From assembly GCA_001970855.1 (NCBI GenBank), contig LSSN01002567.1:1-22920 (forward strand): 22,920 bases of DNA. Reading direction: 5' to 3'. This document shows, in pieces, positions 9,629 through 19,382 of the stretch; the first letter of the stretch is position 1; every line of letters starts with the position of its first letter. This DNA comes from Smittium culicis. Its lineage: Eukaryota; Kickxellomycota; Harpellomycetes; Harpellales; Legeriomycetaceae. The position numbers and the translations under genes were made by a program. The notes below the pieces were generated by a model. It saw only the letters and a program-made list of their open reading frames with translations. It did not search any database and had not been told where the DNA came from.

Positions 9629-10449
9629 AGAGCTTATCGATAATATACATGTTATTAATTAAATAAAAAAATTAAAATGCTTAGGGGGTTTTTTTTGGTG
9701 AGTATTATGCATAGTGATAATTAAACATGCTTTAAATGTATAACTTTACAAAAAATATAACTCTTTGCATAAATAAATTATTTTTCGTCTGATTCTAGAA
9801 AGGAAAAATAAAAGCAAAATGGTAATTTGATTTGAGTACTATTAAATGAGATCCTGTCGTAAATCCACTTTAATTATACGGGTGTTTGTGTTTCTTGGTA
9901 GGTTCGACAGTTTACTGTTTATGATTGAAGCGTTGAAAAATTAAATGAGTTACTAGTTTAATAGTAATAGTAATAGAATAAATAAATATTAATACTTTTA
10001 GTATTCTAGTCACCGTTTTTAAAATGAAGAACCCAAATTTGCGAATAGATTCTTCTAACGAGGCTATTTTTGAAAGATAAGTAAAAACATCTTGAACCAA
10101 AAAAAAAAACAATTGTTTGACTATATTTAAAATGTCAAAAATTTAATATTGGTTCAAATTGAGATTTATAAATGTAAAGATATTTCTTGGAAATTAGACT
10201 TTTCGTAATAAATATTCGCTATTCATTATTCACTAGAAAAGTTATATTTTTTTAATTATATTGTATAACGATGCCAAATAAATTGTCCGATGAAGTTATT
10301 ATTTTTGTCCAATTCACGTTACCAAATGTAATTTTTGTAGGAAAACAAGTTCATTCATTTAAGAAATATCTCGTATATAATAATTCGAATTAATGTAGGG
10401 TAGAAGGTAAAGCAGATAAAAAGATACGTTTTTGGTTCCTAATAAATAA

Positions 10450-10675
10450 TGACATTTAGCTTTACTTGAAGGCAATATTTGGGGAGTGCTTTTGGTTTGT
10501 AGATTTATCTCAGCTCTTATAGGTAAACAGCTGGTAGACTGTATGAGGAGTATTTTTTGTATTTTTGTAAAAATTTTTTATATGCTTTGTTTTATCTCCA
10601 CTGCCTTTTAGTTTACTTTACCACGAAGCTATTAGCGTTTTTACCATACCAATAAAATTCTCTATTTAATAAAAA
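10450..10675 (+). mobile_element. Diverged, 5'-truncated copy of the retroposon tail
   Basis: This aligns with the last ~210 bp of the element at 7786-8427. Shared blocks are ACTTGAAG(G)CAAT near 10465, AGC(T/C)GGTAGAC near 10528, TTTTAGTTTACTTTAC near 10607, and ACCAATAAAATTC at 10648-10660, followed by a short A run. The body between the blocks has many substitutions, so this is an older copy. I see no target-site duplication. Confidence 0.65.
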
Positions 10676-13317
10676 TGGGGAAAATTTATTGCTGATGTTT
10701 TATTTGCAATAAATTGAGCTAACCAAGAATTCAGTAATAACGTCTAATAAATGTGATCAATTTAGAGCGATCAAAGAGTTTCAAATCGAGAAAAGTAGGT
10801 GATAAATTTAGAGTTAGTATTGTTACCAATTAGGGGAATTTTCACATACTTATTGAAGATATGGGTATAAATGACGTGTTTATACAAATCCAGTACGCTG
10901 AAATGTGCGCAAAGTCGGTATTTTAGCTATTGAATCACATTAAATTCAAAATTGTTATTTAGACATATTTGAATTCTGAACGTGGGAAATTTTTTTTTAT
11001 TTTTTTTAATTTTTTTACGTGGGAGATTTTTAAGGTAAAAGGAACTTTTTTTAGTAAGAGTTTTAGTTGCTAATAATAATTAGATGAAGCTATTGGCTAA
11101 TCATAGTTACTCATTTGATAATACATTCTAATAGTATTTAAAGCGCAAATATGATTTGAAGCGAAGAAAAATTTCGATAGAAAATGACCAGCTTTTCAAA
11201 ATTATCTCCGATATAGGATATTTTTCATGAAGAGATCACTTTATTGCAGTTTAATGTTATTGGCTTGAGAATTATTAATTGTAGATATTATTGGCAGGAC
11301 CGTAAAAGTATTATGATATTTCTAATTATTGAATTAATGTTGAAAGTGTATGCGGTAAAAAATGTAATGATTTTAATCACTCATTGTTAAATTTTTATGA
11401 TTTTGTACATTGTACCGCTTTGCAATATAAAAAAATTCCTTTGTAAAGAATCTACCAGGTGATGAATAACACTATAATACGCAGAGCCTATATAAAAAAC
11501 TTATATGGGAAAATTAAGAAAGACTATTGAAATCAAAGCGTTTTGAGGCAATAGAGTATACTAAAGTTGGGCTTTTATACTACAGAGCATGATTACTTGT
11601 TCTGATCCAAGTTGAGGTATCTAACGAAGGGGATAGGGTTATGAGACTACTTTTCTAGTAGAGATTATTAGTTGGCTCAAATTATCGTATCCAAACTAAG
11701 GGTTTATCGCTTAGAAGCCAAGGATATTGTGACTAATATTCTGGCCAATTTCAAATTCAAGAAACTAATCAGCTGCTTTATACTGCAGTTTATTGAACAG
11801 TCAATAATATATTACTACTCGAGATGGAATGACATAATCAATTATGTAATGAGATAATCTATCTATAGTTGGTTAGATAAATATATGCGACAGAGTTACT
11901 GGCCAATTACATGTTTGTGAAAATTGCACTCTTTCCATATTCATCAATATTGGCCAGAACGAGCAGGGATAATTAGATGTATAAATCGTATTTACTGTTG
12001 ATTTAGATTTACTATTTGCTAAAGACTGCAGTGCCTTGAAATAAATCATAAAAATAGGATCAAAGCAAGCGCTGCCAAATAATATGCGTAGCAGTTTATA
12101 CACTTCAATTGCACAGTCTGAAAAAAGCTTTTCTTAAACTGGATGCGAAATTGCAGTAATTGAGCAATAAAAAACCGAATTGCAATAAATAGAAAATTAG
12201 GCATGCAAAACGAGATTTTCCCACAAAAAAAAAATGGGTCAATTGTAAAAAAATTCTTAACATTAAATATAATCACCAATTTCAACAGGGCCTAAAATAA
12301 TTGCATTAGACAATATTAAGTATGGTATTTTTTCAATTTATTCTGGCCTAAATTAAGATCTTGGATTACTTATGCACTCGTTTATTACTTTGCTATAGAG
12401 GAAATAAACTATTTAAAAAATCACTCTAAAAAAATACATCAATGTTTGCAACGTATTTATTTTAAATGAAAGTATCGATTCGTATGCAAGTTGTTTTTTT
12501 TTTTTTTTGGCGCCGGAGATTGAGATGCGCATTACACAAAATCATAATTGCAAAATATTTCCGCACTATATTTTTTTTCATGATTAAAAGAATTCAACAT
12601 ATTCAGAAAATTGCACCACTTTAATTTTAATTAAATTTTATTGAAAGTGTGTTGTTTTAAATCTGTTAAATTCGTGATAATAAATTTCAAGAATAGAAAC
12701 TTTATGAAATTAAAACAAAATAGGAAAATAAATAATTAAAGGCTAAATTAAAATCCTTATAAGCTACTTTCAAGAAAAATGTGTAAATAATTACTGTAAA
12801 TGAAAAGTTTTTTTTTTTGATTTAGACAATTACTGCTCTGCACATATACGCCCGATGATAAATAAGGATAAAATAACAGTTGTGCATACTACTTACCACT
12901 TGTTCCACTTTTATTATTTGAAAGTAAAACATTTTTTAGCCTCTAATCAACCACAAAGCTCCAAAAAGCTTTTGTTATAATTTTCTGATTTATTCTGTGA
13001 AATAATCAAATAAATAAAATCGGATAAGGAATTTAGTTACAAATAACAAATTTGAATTCTACATATTTCGTATTTTTCGCTCTATTTGCCACCACAATCA
13101 AATCATATCACATCATATTACAGAACAACACATCAAAACACAGCACTCAATCTTGTCGCTTTATATTTATTAATTCCAGATTAATTCTAATCTCCATTTG
13201 CTAATCCTCATTTCGTAAATTCAGGTTTGTGGATTATTTAATATGCTCAATATTATTACTGCTTTAAATCAAACTCTTTCACAATGAAAGCTTATAAAAC
13301 AGAAAAATAGTATATAA
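10676..13317. other. Long stretch without recognisable gene
   Basis: The DNA is mostly AT-rich. Between about 11440 and 12120 the composition is more mixed, with open fragments on both strands (plus 11672-11857, minus 11873-12103). None starts in a plausible context or shows a domain, so this may be a very old gene or transposon relic. A 15-T run (12494-12508) is followed directly by GGCGCC. The last 250 bp before 13318 are the distal upstream region of the first transporter. Confidence 0.5.
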
Positions 13318-13569
13318 CAATATAAATTTTCTTTTAAATTTCATTTGAGGTTGGGGCTTTTTTTTTTTATATTACTTTTATTCTCCGGAGTTATTCATAG
13401 ATCGATACACCCTATAAACTTGGAATATTCGATTTCTATACTTACTTTTATTACAATTTTATTCCCCCTTGTAGTTATATACTTGCTATTTCGAAAAGGT
13501 AAAAATCAAAACCATATTACCTCTCATAATCTTGAAGTAAAACCTATCACTTTCAATACAGTTCTCTAA
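13318..13569 (+). pseudogene. ATG-less open frame with two hydrophobic segments, unknown
   Basis: An open frame of 83 codons ends at the TAA 13567-13569, 83 bases before the first transporter. It has no ATG; the first candidates are TTG codons at 13345 and 13351. The translation has two hydrophobic stretches (GLFFFILLLFSGV and ISILTFITILFPLVVIYLLF), then RKGK and a polar tail. Codon variety is richer than in the surrounding DNA, so it may be the 3' end of a decayed membrane-protein gene. Two in-frame stops (13285, 13315) block extension upstream. It could also be chance. Confidence 0.25.
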
Positions 13570-13620
13570 TCTTATTTATTATTATTAAAGAACAGTTTAA
13601 TTTATTACTGATATCTCCAC
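13570..13620 (+). promoter_or_regulatory. 5' leader block shared by both transporter genes
   Basis: CTTATTTATTATTATTAAAG, AACAGTTTAA and TTATTACTGATATCTCC, running up to 32 bases before the ATG, resemble the block 20270-20315 upstream of the second transporter. That block has CTTATTATTAAAAACAGTCT and ATTATTGATATCATCTC. Conserved order and wording suggest retained promoter or transcription-start sequence after duplication. No factor-binding motif is recognised. Confidence 0.35.
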
Positions 13621-13651
13621 AAGCTATATTAGAGTAAATTATAAACAAAAT

Positions 13652-15184
13652 ATGGCAAGAAATATCCCGGTTATGCAGCAGCTGCTGCAAAAAAAACCAA
13701 TCGACACTTCTGTCCGCCAAAGTCATTTATCCGAAATGAATCGCAAGCTAGGTTTTATTCAACTTACCTTCCTCGGTATCGGTATGATTATCGGAACAGG
13801 TATCTTTGTTTTGACGGGTAGAGCCGCCGCCGAAAATGCCGGTCCTGCAATAGCCTTGTCTTTCGTTGTTGGTGCTGTTGTTAGTGGCTTTAGCGCACTT
13901 GCATACTCCGAGATGGCTTCGATTATCCCAATTTCTGGAGCTGCTTATAGTTACTCCGTATCCGCACTAGGCGAGCTTTTTGGTTGGATTGTTGGGTGGG
14001 ACTTATTGCTTGAGTACATCGTCGGTTCTGCAACTGTTGCATCGGGCTGGTCTTCTTATACCATTAGTTTCTTCAGAGAAGTTTTTGGCGTCACCTTCAC
14101 AAAAGCTACAACTCAATCACCCCTCTTCTATAGAAATGATAAGTTTATAGTCAATAAAGGTTCTTACATCAACATCCCTGCAATATTTATCACTCTCCTC
14201 GTGACTGCCATTTTGTGTAGAGGTATCCAAGAATCTTCTGCCGTTAATGTAGCTATTGTTCTAATCAAACTCGGAGTAATCATCTTATTCATCTTTGGAA
14301 GTGCCAAATACGTCGACAAATCAAACCTCAAGCCATTTGTTCCAAAATCTAAGGATGGTCAATTCGGTGTTGTTGGTATAATTAAAGGCGCTCAGAAAGT
14401 CTTCTTCTCTTATATAGGTTTCGATGCCGTTTCAGCTGCTGCCCAAGAGGCCAAAAACCCACAGCGCGATTTGCCCATAAGTATTATGGCATCTTTGCTT
14501 ATATGTACGGCCCTATACATAGGAACAAGCATAGTACTGTGTGGAATTGCACCATACAAAGAACTCTACGTCGACGCACCGATTTCGTATGCGCTAAGCA
14601 AACATCCAAACACAAAATACTTGCAAGTCCTGGTAAATCTTGGTGCAGTTGCCGGCTTGAGTTCAGTCATTCTCGTCAATCTACTCTCCCAGCCCCGTTT
14701 GTTCATGTCGATGGCTAACGATGGGCTACTCCCTGAAATATTCGCCAGACTTCACCCTAGATTCAAAACGCCTTTCTACCCAACAATCATTTGCGGTGTT
14801 TGTGTTAGTATCATGGCAGGTTTCTTGCCCGTCGACCTTCTTGGCGACATGACCTCTGTTGGAACTCTGTTCGCTTTCCTTTCGGTCAACATCAGTGTTA
14901 TCGTCCTAAGACATACTGACCCACACAGGCACAGAAACTTCAAAGTTCCTCTTGGCCCTTACATAATACCAGTTTTAGGCTCAATAATTTGTATTGCTCT
15001 GATTGTTGTCAGCGGTACTTCCACAATCATCAGACTTGTCGTTTGGATGGCTATCGGCTTTTGTATTTACTTCTTATTCGGAATAAAACACTCGAGAATC
15101 CGCTCATTTATCGAAGAAAATGAAATGATCCTTAGCTCGCCTGAAGCCCAAATCCATAACCAAGAAAAGACATTTTCGGCATAA
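13652..15184 (+). CDS. Amino acid permease, APC superfamily, CAT/YfnA-like (paralogue 1)
   Basis: This is a complete 510-residue ORF, ATG 13652 to TAA 15182, intronless. Family knowledge: such proteins are multi-pass membrane carriers with the 5+5 LeuT-like fold that move amino acids, usually with protons, and here would plausibly import host or environmental amino acids. Visible features are a short cytosolic N-terminus (1-32) and TM1 with the unwound substrate motif GIGMIIGTGIF (42-52). TM2 lies at about 64-85 and TM3 with GWIVGWDLLLEY at about 108-122. A polar loop spans 145-170. TM5/TM6 pairs cover 171-190 and 197-218. The APC signature FDA then EAKNPQRDLP lies at 257-275. C-terminal helices include LLGDMTSVGTLFAF (396-409) and 433-476, followed by a polar tail. 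It resembles bacterial YfnA-type and eukaryotic CAT sequences more than fungal YAT permeases. It is 72% identical to the product at 20378-21910. Exact substrate cannot be read from sequence. Confidence 0.93.
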   Translation: MARNIPVMQQLLQKKPIDTSVRQSHLSEMNRKLGFIQLTFLGIGMIIGTGIFVLTGRAAAENAGPAIALSFVVGAVVSGFSALAYSEMASIIPISGAAYSYSVSALGELFGWIVGWDLLLEYIVGSATVASGWSSYTISFFREVFGVTFTKATTQSPLFYRNDKFIVNKGSYINIPAIFITLLVTAILCRGIQESSAVNVAIVLIKLGVIILFIFGSAKYVDKSNLKPFVPKSKDGQFGVVGIIKGAQKVFFSYIGFDAVSAAAQEAKNPQRDLPISIMASLLICTALYIGTSIVLCGIAPYKELYVDAPISYALSKHPNTKYLQVLVNLGAVAGLSSVILVNLLSQPRLFMSMANDGLLPEIFARLHPRFKTPFYPTIICGVCVSIMAGFLPVDLLGDMTSVGTLFAFLSVNISVIVLRHTDPHRHRNFKVPLGPYIIPVLGSIICIALIVVSGTSTIIRLVVWMAIGFCIYFLFGIKHSRIRSFIEENEMILSSPEAQIHNQEKTFSA

Positions 15185-15480
15185 AAAATTTTTTTTTGTA
15201 AAAATCATTATGACCTTGTTTTACCTGGGAATGCTCATATAATGTAGATATATATAATAAATTAACCTAATTACACCTTTAATCACATTTGTTAATACCT
15301 AAAAAAATAAAATTCTCAATTTTTTAGTTTTTTTTCATTGTGCGTATTTAAACCTAATTTCGTTAAAACCATTAATTTTCATTTTCCTTTACGTTCATTA
15401 ATTAGTCGTATTTTTTAAATGCACGTTTCTGTCTCTAATAGTCACTTATATTCAGTTTTTTTCATACCAACTAAAACTTA
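15185..15480. other. 3' flank of first transporter, no gene
   Basis: AT-rich DNA. AATAAA hexamers occur at 15257-15262 and 15304-15309 and could serve as polyadenylation signals. No hairpin terminator is evident. Confidence 0.4.
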
Positions 15481-15483
15481 ACC

Positions 15484-15760
15484 ATGCGATCTTTGCTTTT
15501 TTTTTATTTTGTTTGTTTGGATTGATAAGTAAATCAAGTTATTGGCTTGTTTTATTGGCATACTAACTAATAACATCGAATTTCAATGGATTATTTCGAC
15601 AAGACATTGCTTTTGGCCAGGATATATCAGGTTTGCATTGGCAAGAAAGTGGCTTGGAATTCATCCAGCTCAAAAAAAAAAAATTGATCAAATTAGATTA
15701 AATACTAGTCCATACTTAGCGGATGTGCACAAATATGCTCAAGGAGGACATACTTTATAA
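15484..15760 (+). pseudogene. Possible relic of a small secreted-protein gene
   Basis: An ATG at 15484 begins MRSLLFFYFVCLD, a signal-peptide-like start that stops after 13 residues (TGA 15523). In a different frame, an open segment runs 15542-15760 without an ATG. Its second half (ARKWLGIHPAQKKKIDQ, then LADVHKYAQGGHTL) has codon and residue variety that looks protein-like rather than random AT-rich DNA. The two pieces could be one frameshifted gene. No family is recognised and a chance origin is quite possible. Confidence 0.22.
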
Positions 15761-16226
15761 TTCAAACGCATGATTCATCAACTACGACCTTTTAAAACCA
15801 TCACATAAAACAAGTAAAATATGTTTGATGCTGTTGTTGAAAGGGAGTGTATATTGAATTAATATATATCTGATAAATTATTAGCGCAGTAGGAGAAATT
15901 CATTGAAATGTAACTCTTATGTTTTAGTTATAACTTTATCGTTGATGATCAAAATGATCCAACGAGACAACTGTACAAGTTTTTATCTTTATACTTTAAA
16001 TCGTTAATATACTTTTTCTTGGTCGCAACTGAAATTATAGCTCGCTTGAAAAGATTCATTTTCAAATGAACCTCTGATTAGTATGAGGCTTATTTACATC
16101 TCATGATATAATTCTTATTTTTTAAGACCATAATCTGAATGTTCAGAGCATTTAGAATATCGTTATCGTAACAACAGATATCTATAATAGCCAAGTACAT
16201 TTTATATAGATACAAATTAGAACCCA
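15761..16226. other. AT-rich spacer, nothing recognised
   Basis: No coding frame, hairpin or repeat of note is seen before the first MITE end at 16227. Confidence 0.5.
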
Positions 16227-16286
16227 TTAACCCTTTCACGAGCGGTAGACTATTTCTGATCTACCAAATATAGCCAACTACATCCA
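16227..16286 (-). repeat. Orphan right end of the piggyBac-type MITE, inverted
   Basis: TTAA (16227-16230) followed by CCCTTTCACGAGCGGTAGAC and CTACCAAATATAGCCAAC matches the right terminal ~50 bp of the family in reverse orientation (compare 17816-17870). It abuts another element starting at 16287. With the right end at 16485 it forms a 259-bp unit having the same terminal sequence at both sides and TTAA at both borders. Confidence 0.6.
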
Positions 16287-16485
16287 CTAACCCTTTCTCG
16301 TCCAACACTCTTTGAAAAAATGAATACGTTGGTTCGTTTATTGTTTTCAGTTTAAATATACTATTTGCCGATGTTCTATACTATACCAGTTATAGATTGA
16401 TTCTCAAAATTATATTATTTTTATCGCATAAAGTTGGCAGTAAATAGCAGATCAAAAACAGTCTACCGCCCAGGCAAAAAGTTAA
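16287..16485 (+). mobile_element. piggyBac-type MITE copy, ~191 bp
   Basis: The left end is CTAA (a one-base variant of TTAA) then CCCTTTCTCGTCCAACACTC; the right end is CAAAAACAGTCTACCGCCC...AAAAAGTTAA. The internal 191 bp (16291-16481) share length and end sequences with 19301-19489. TTAA targets and CCC-T/AGGG-type termini are the hallmark of piggyBac elements. This copy encodes nothing, so it would depend on a transposase from elsewhere. Confidence 0.65.
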
Positions 16486-16800
16486 ATAATTGAACTTGAA
16501 ACCATTGAAAAAATTGTGCTTTCACTGTTGAGTAGTTCTTAGCAACAACTGAGACTAAATAAAATATAACTACTAAATTATATGTATGAAATCAATCTTT
16601 AATATCGCTAAATGTTAATGAGAAGAAGAGACCAAAAATTCCTTTAATCTTGGGCTCGAATATTTATAAGCCCAAAAAGCTCACAAATGGCACAAGCAAA
16701 GTATAAAATAGCCAATAGAGATTAATGTTCTTATCAAGAATACACTATTGGTCTTAGATAAAATGGAAGCGAAATGTAACTGCATTTGCGCTTCACGCCT
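16486..16800. other. AT-rich spacer, nothing recognised
   Basis: This is non-coding DNA between the MITE and a retroposon tail copy. No features can be supported. Confidence 0.5.
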
Positions 16801-16801
16801 A

Positions 16802-17017
16802 GTAATTAAATCTACTTTAAAGTTGGTGTGGATCTTTCGGTTGATAGATTTTATTCCGTCTCGCTTTATAGCACGTAGCCGGTAGACAACCGTAGGAATT
16901 TATCATTAAATAATTAGATTTTTTATATCTTGCATCAACTTGCGATTTTTTAGTTTATTTTTAATGATATATTCTGGCATTGCTATTTGCCATTAAAATT
17001 CCCAAATAAAAAAAAAA
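16802..17017 (+). mobile_element. 5'-truncated copy of the SINE-like retroposon tail
   Basis: This aligns with about 8210-8426: TGTGGATCTTTCGGT near 16828, GTAGCCGGTAGACA near 16876, GGAATTTAT, TTTTTTAGTTTA near 16949, and CCATTAAAATTCC near 16990, ending in a 10-A tail (17008-17017). It is better preserved than the copy at 10450-10675. The 5' tRNA-like region is absent, as expected for a truncated retroposition product. No clear target-site duplication was found. Confidence 0.72.
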
Positions 17018-17765
17018 CTTGTTTTGTTTAGTTTGATTTTATATTTTTTTTATCTCGGAGGGTTTACCAAATATTTTTTATATACCTTAATCAGGTTATT
17101 AGTATTCATTCTTTCAGGATCAAGTATAGGTGTAATTAAATTTTAACAGGATGATTTTATTAACATGCACAATGTTAAAAGTAGCAGAAAAAAAATATCA
17201 AAAAAAAAATATTCTCGAATAAATCACTATTTTTCATTTGAATCGATATCGGCATTTTCAAAGGTATGTTGCTAATTGATAGTATATGTTTGATTTTTGA
17301 AAAAACTTTAACAGTGCATTGAAAATATAGATGACTGTACGATCGAGTTGAATTCCTATAATTCAATAAAGAGTCCTATGGGGCCCTGCGTTTCTTAGCT
17401 GGATAAAGATTAGAGATAAGATAATCTTTATCCAATAACACCTTTTGATTATTGATAACAGGCAAAAAAACATTTTTTTTAGATATGCTAATTGTTGGTA
17501 ATTATAAATACTTTATGGTGAGTGTTGTCTTTGCATTTTCTGCCTAGAATCGGAGTTATCTATTTCTTTTTTCTGTTTTTTATCGATATAACCTATTCTA
17601 AAAGTATTGCTAAAATAAGTTTCAAGCGTAAAAAAAAAAAATTTTTTTTTTTTTTAAACGGGAAATTTATTGGTATTGTACAAAACAATGAAAAAATAAA
17701 CACAAATTGTTTTCTAAGGTAAACAATGAGTAATTATATTTCTAATCCATAAATTTCGCCTTGCA
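17018..17765. other. AT-rich stretch without gene
   Basis: It holds a perfect 12-bp hairpin (17401-17433) and long A/T runs (17189-17209, 17629-17656). Open frames here (minus 17175-17366, plus 17522-17722) consist of low-complexity F/I/K-rich sequence and are not believable genes. Confidence 0.55.
17401..17433. repeat. Perfect 12-bp stem hairpin
   Basis: GGATAAAGATTA (17401-17412) and TAATCTTTATCC (17422-17433) are exact inverse complements around a 9-base loop. It is not next to a gene end. Confidence 0.65.
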
Positions 17766-17815
17766 TCTTTCTTTCCCAACACTCATTGAATATACGAATT
17801 TATTGAATAGTTTGA
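17766..17815 (+). mobile_element. Older MITE copy, left fragment (interrupted)
   Basis: CTTTCTTTCCCAACACTC and ACGAATTTATTGAATAG match the left end of the 190-bp family (compare 19303-19352). The copy is cut at 17816 by a second MITE. Its continuation appears after 18017 (AAATATTCTATTTG, TTCTATACCAAACCATAGATTGA), matching the internal part of the copy at 16291-16481. Confidence 0.55.
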
Positions 17816-18017
17816 TTAACCCTTTCAGGGGCGGTTGGCCTTTTTTGAACTACCAAAATTATCCAACCGCGTTCATAAAAAATCGATTAATTCCGACTCT
17901 TGTAGATATATTGGTATAGTTCAAATTAAAAACAAATAATATAGAATCTTATTAAATGGCTGACTATTGAATCAATAAATTCGTCTTTTTTAATAGTGTT
18001 GTACGGGAAAGGGTTAA
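17816..18017 (-). mobile_element. piggyBac-type MITE copy, ~194 bp, inserted in an older copy
   Basis: It is flanked by TTAA at 17816-17819 and 18014-18017. On the minus strand the left end is CCCTTTCCCGTACAACACT, then AAAGACGAATTTATTGATTC. The right end, reading from 17820 on the plus strand, is CCCTTTCAGGGGCGGTTGGC with CTACCAAAATTATCCAACC. The internal 194 bp, both end types and the TTAA borders agree with the other copies, so this one is nearly complete. Confidence 0.72.
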
Positions 18018-18080
18018 AGTAAATATTCTATTTGAGGTATTCTATACCAAACCATAGATTGAACAAGCACGGGGTTAAAA
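18018..18080 (+). mobile_element. Older MITE copy, right fragment (after nested insertion)
   Basis: This sequence resembles 16353-16412 within the copy at 16287-16485 and continues the fragment 17766-17815. The terminal right end of this older copy is not recognisable. Confidence 0.45.
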
Positions 18081-18642
18081 TTTTATTTTACTTACCTGAG
18101 TCACGTATACTTGGCTGATCAAGAACAATCTCCCTCCTGCGAAATGGAGAATAGTAAATTCACTATTTTGGGTTCGCTTATATTATCCGAATTACTAATA
18201 TTACGATTAGGCTAAAAGTAATGGTGTACAACATGATATTTTCTTGGCTCAAATATGTTATTAATCTTTCAGATAAACTGAACTGATTAAAATAAAAATA
18301 GACTAATTTCAAGAATCAATTCATCATTCAGTTTGTATGATTTTATAGGCAAATAGAAGTTTTGATTTAATATCGCCAACCAACCAAATAATTCAACTCC
18401 CAAAGTGAATTATCACAGAAACAACTAATGGCCAGGAATTAAATTAGTGCAGATAAATTGAACCGTTATTGCCAAATATTGCAAGTTAGGGTAATTTTTT
18501 AAATACTATCGAGTTATTGGAATGTTTGTAGAAATTACTTATATACTGTATTGTTCGCTGTTTAAAGCTTAGTTTATAAATTGCAAGTAAAAAAAAAAAC
18601 AATTAGTATTGTTATTTATATGCTCACAGGAATTACGTATAC
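18081..18642. other. AT-rich spacer, nothing recognised
   Basis: No coding frame or structured repeat can be supported. The segment separates two MITE copies. Confidence 0.5.
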
Positions 18643-18845
18643 TTAACCAATTCTGGAGTCAACTCCCTTAAACCTGTAAAAAAAATTTAATTGGATAATC
18701 AATATATCGTATATTTTCTATTGGATATGTATAATTTTTAAACCAATTATATATCATAATTCAGTTTGATTTGATTTAACAGATTATATAATGGTTGGAC
18801 AATTTTGGAAGTTCAAAAAAAGCCAACCACCACTGAAAGGGTTAA
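18643..18845 (+). mobile_element. piggyBac-type MITE copy, ~195 bp, left end degenerate
   Basis: Borders are TTAA at 18643-18646 and 18842-18845. The right end (GTTGGACAATTTTGGAAGTTC then GCCAACCACCACTGAAAGGG) is the inverse complement of 17820-17868, with 48 of 53 positions identical including TTAA. The left end has drifted but keeps AGTC..ACTC..TTAAA in the expected place. The length fits the family. Confidence 0.65.
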
Positions 18846-19175
18846 ATCGCGAAAAAATTCTATATAAAGCAAACTAATTTCGAGAAACCGACATGGTATA
18901 ATCATAAATGCTTAAATATGGCTCATAAATTCGTAATTTGTCTATTATCCTTATTTTGTAATGCACTCAAGAAATTTATACAAATCGGCGCAGTTTATAT
19001 ATGCTTTCTATTTGTTAGTATTTTTTAGTGTCGGTTATTGGTTGTCACAAACGGTTTATTTTTAGGCATATATCTATTTTTTCAAGCTTTAACATTTTAT
19101 TGCAGCTGAAAAGTCAAAATTAAATTAGAAATAGGTACAGAAGTAGCTATAGGTCACCAAACAAATTTCTAGTGT

Positions 19176-19382
19176 TTGAATAAAGATTATAGTGTAACAG
19201 TTAAATTCGAAATGTTTGCCAATTCGGAAAAAAAAAAGGTTTTTACTCAATTCGATAATTGTGTTGCACTATTTGTGGAATCTGATAATATGTTGTTTAA
19301 CCCTTTCCAGTCCAGCACTCTTAAAAAATACGAATTTATTGATTCGTTAATGGTTTATAAGTATATTTATCATTTGTTTTAA
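19176..19382 (+). other. Open frame lying partly in a MITE, probably not a gene
   Basis: A 68-codon frame starts at a TTG, and its 3' half is the left end of the MITE at 19297. It has no recognisable domain. It is listed only because part of it would otherwise look like a small gene. Confidence 0.15.

Larger units (their letters stand above)
8441..10440. other. AT-rich stretch without gene; simple repeats, G-run, hairpin
   Basis: No convincing coding sequence is seen. Contents are a (TAA)7 microsatellite at 8531-8551, an (AAT)n run near 8960-8978, a G-rich tract at 9456-9476 and a perfect 10-bp hairpin at 9602-9628. The only long open frame (minus strand, 9912-10112) is composed of common AT-rich codons and shows no domain. 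Confidence 0.6.

Noticed and set aside
9912..10112. 66-residue minus-strand frame
   Set aside because: AT-rich, I/F/K-biased sequence without domain or context, as expected by chance in such DNA.
11672..12285. Overlapping open frames on both strands as possible transposase
   Set aside because: None has an ATG in plausible context together with a recognisable motif. Composition is only mildly unusual.
17820..18841. A single 1,022-bp transposon with 53-bp terminal inverted repeats (48/53 identical)
   Set aside because: The two ends are better explained as right ends of two separate ~195-bp MITEs in opposite orientation, each with its own partner end at the family distance (18017 and 18643).
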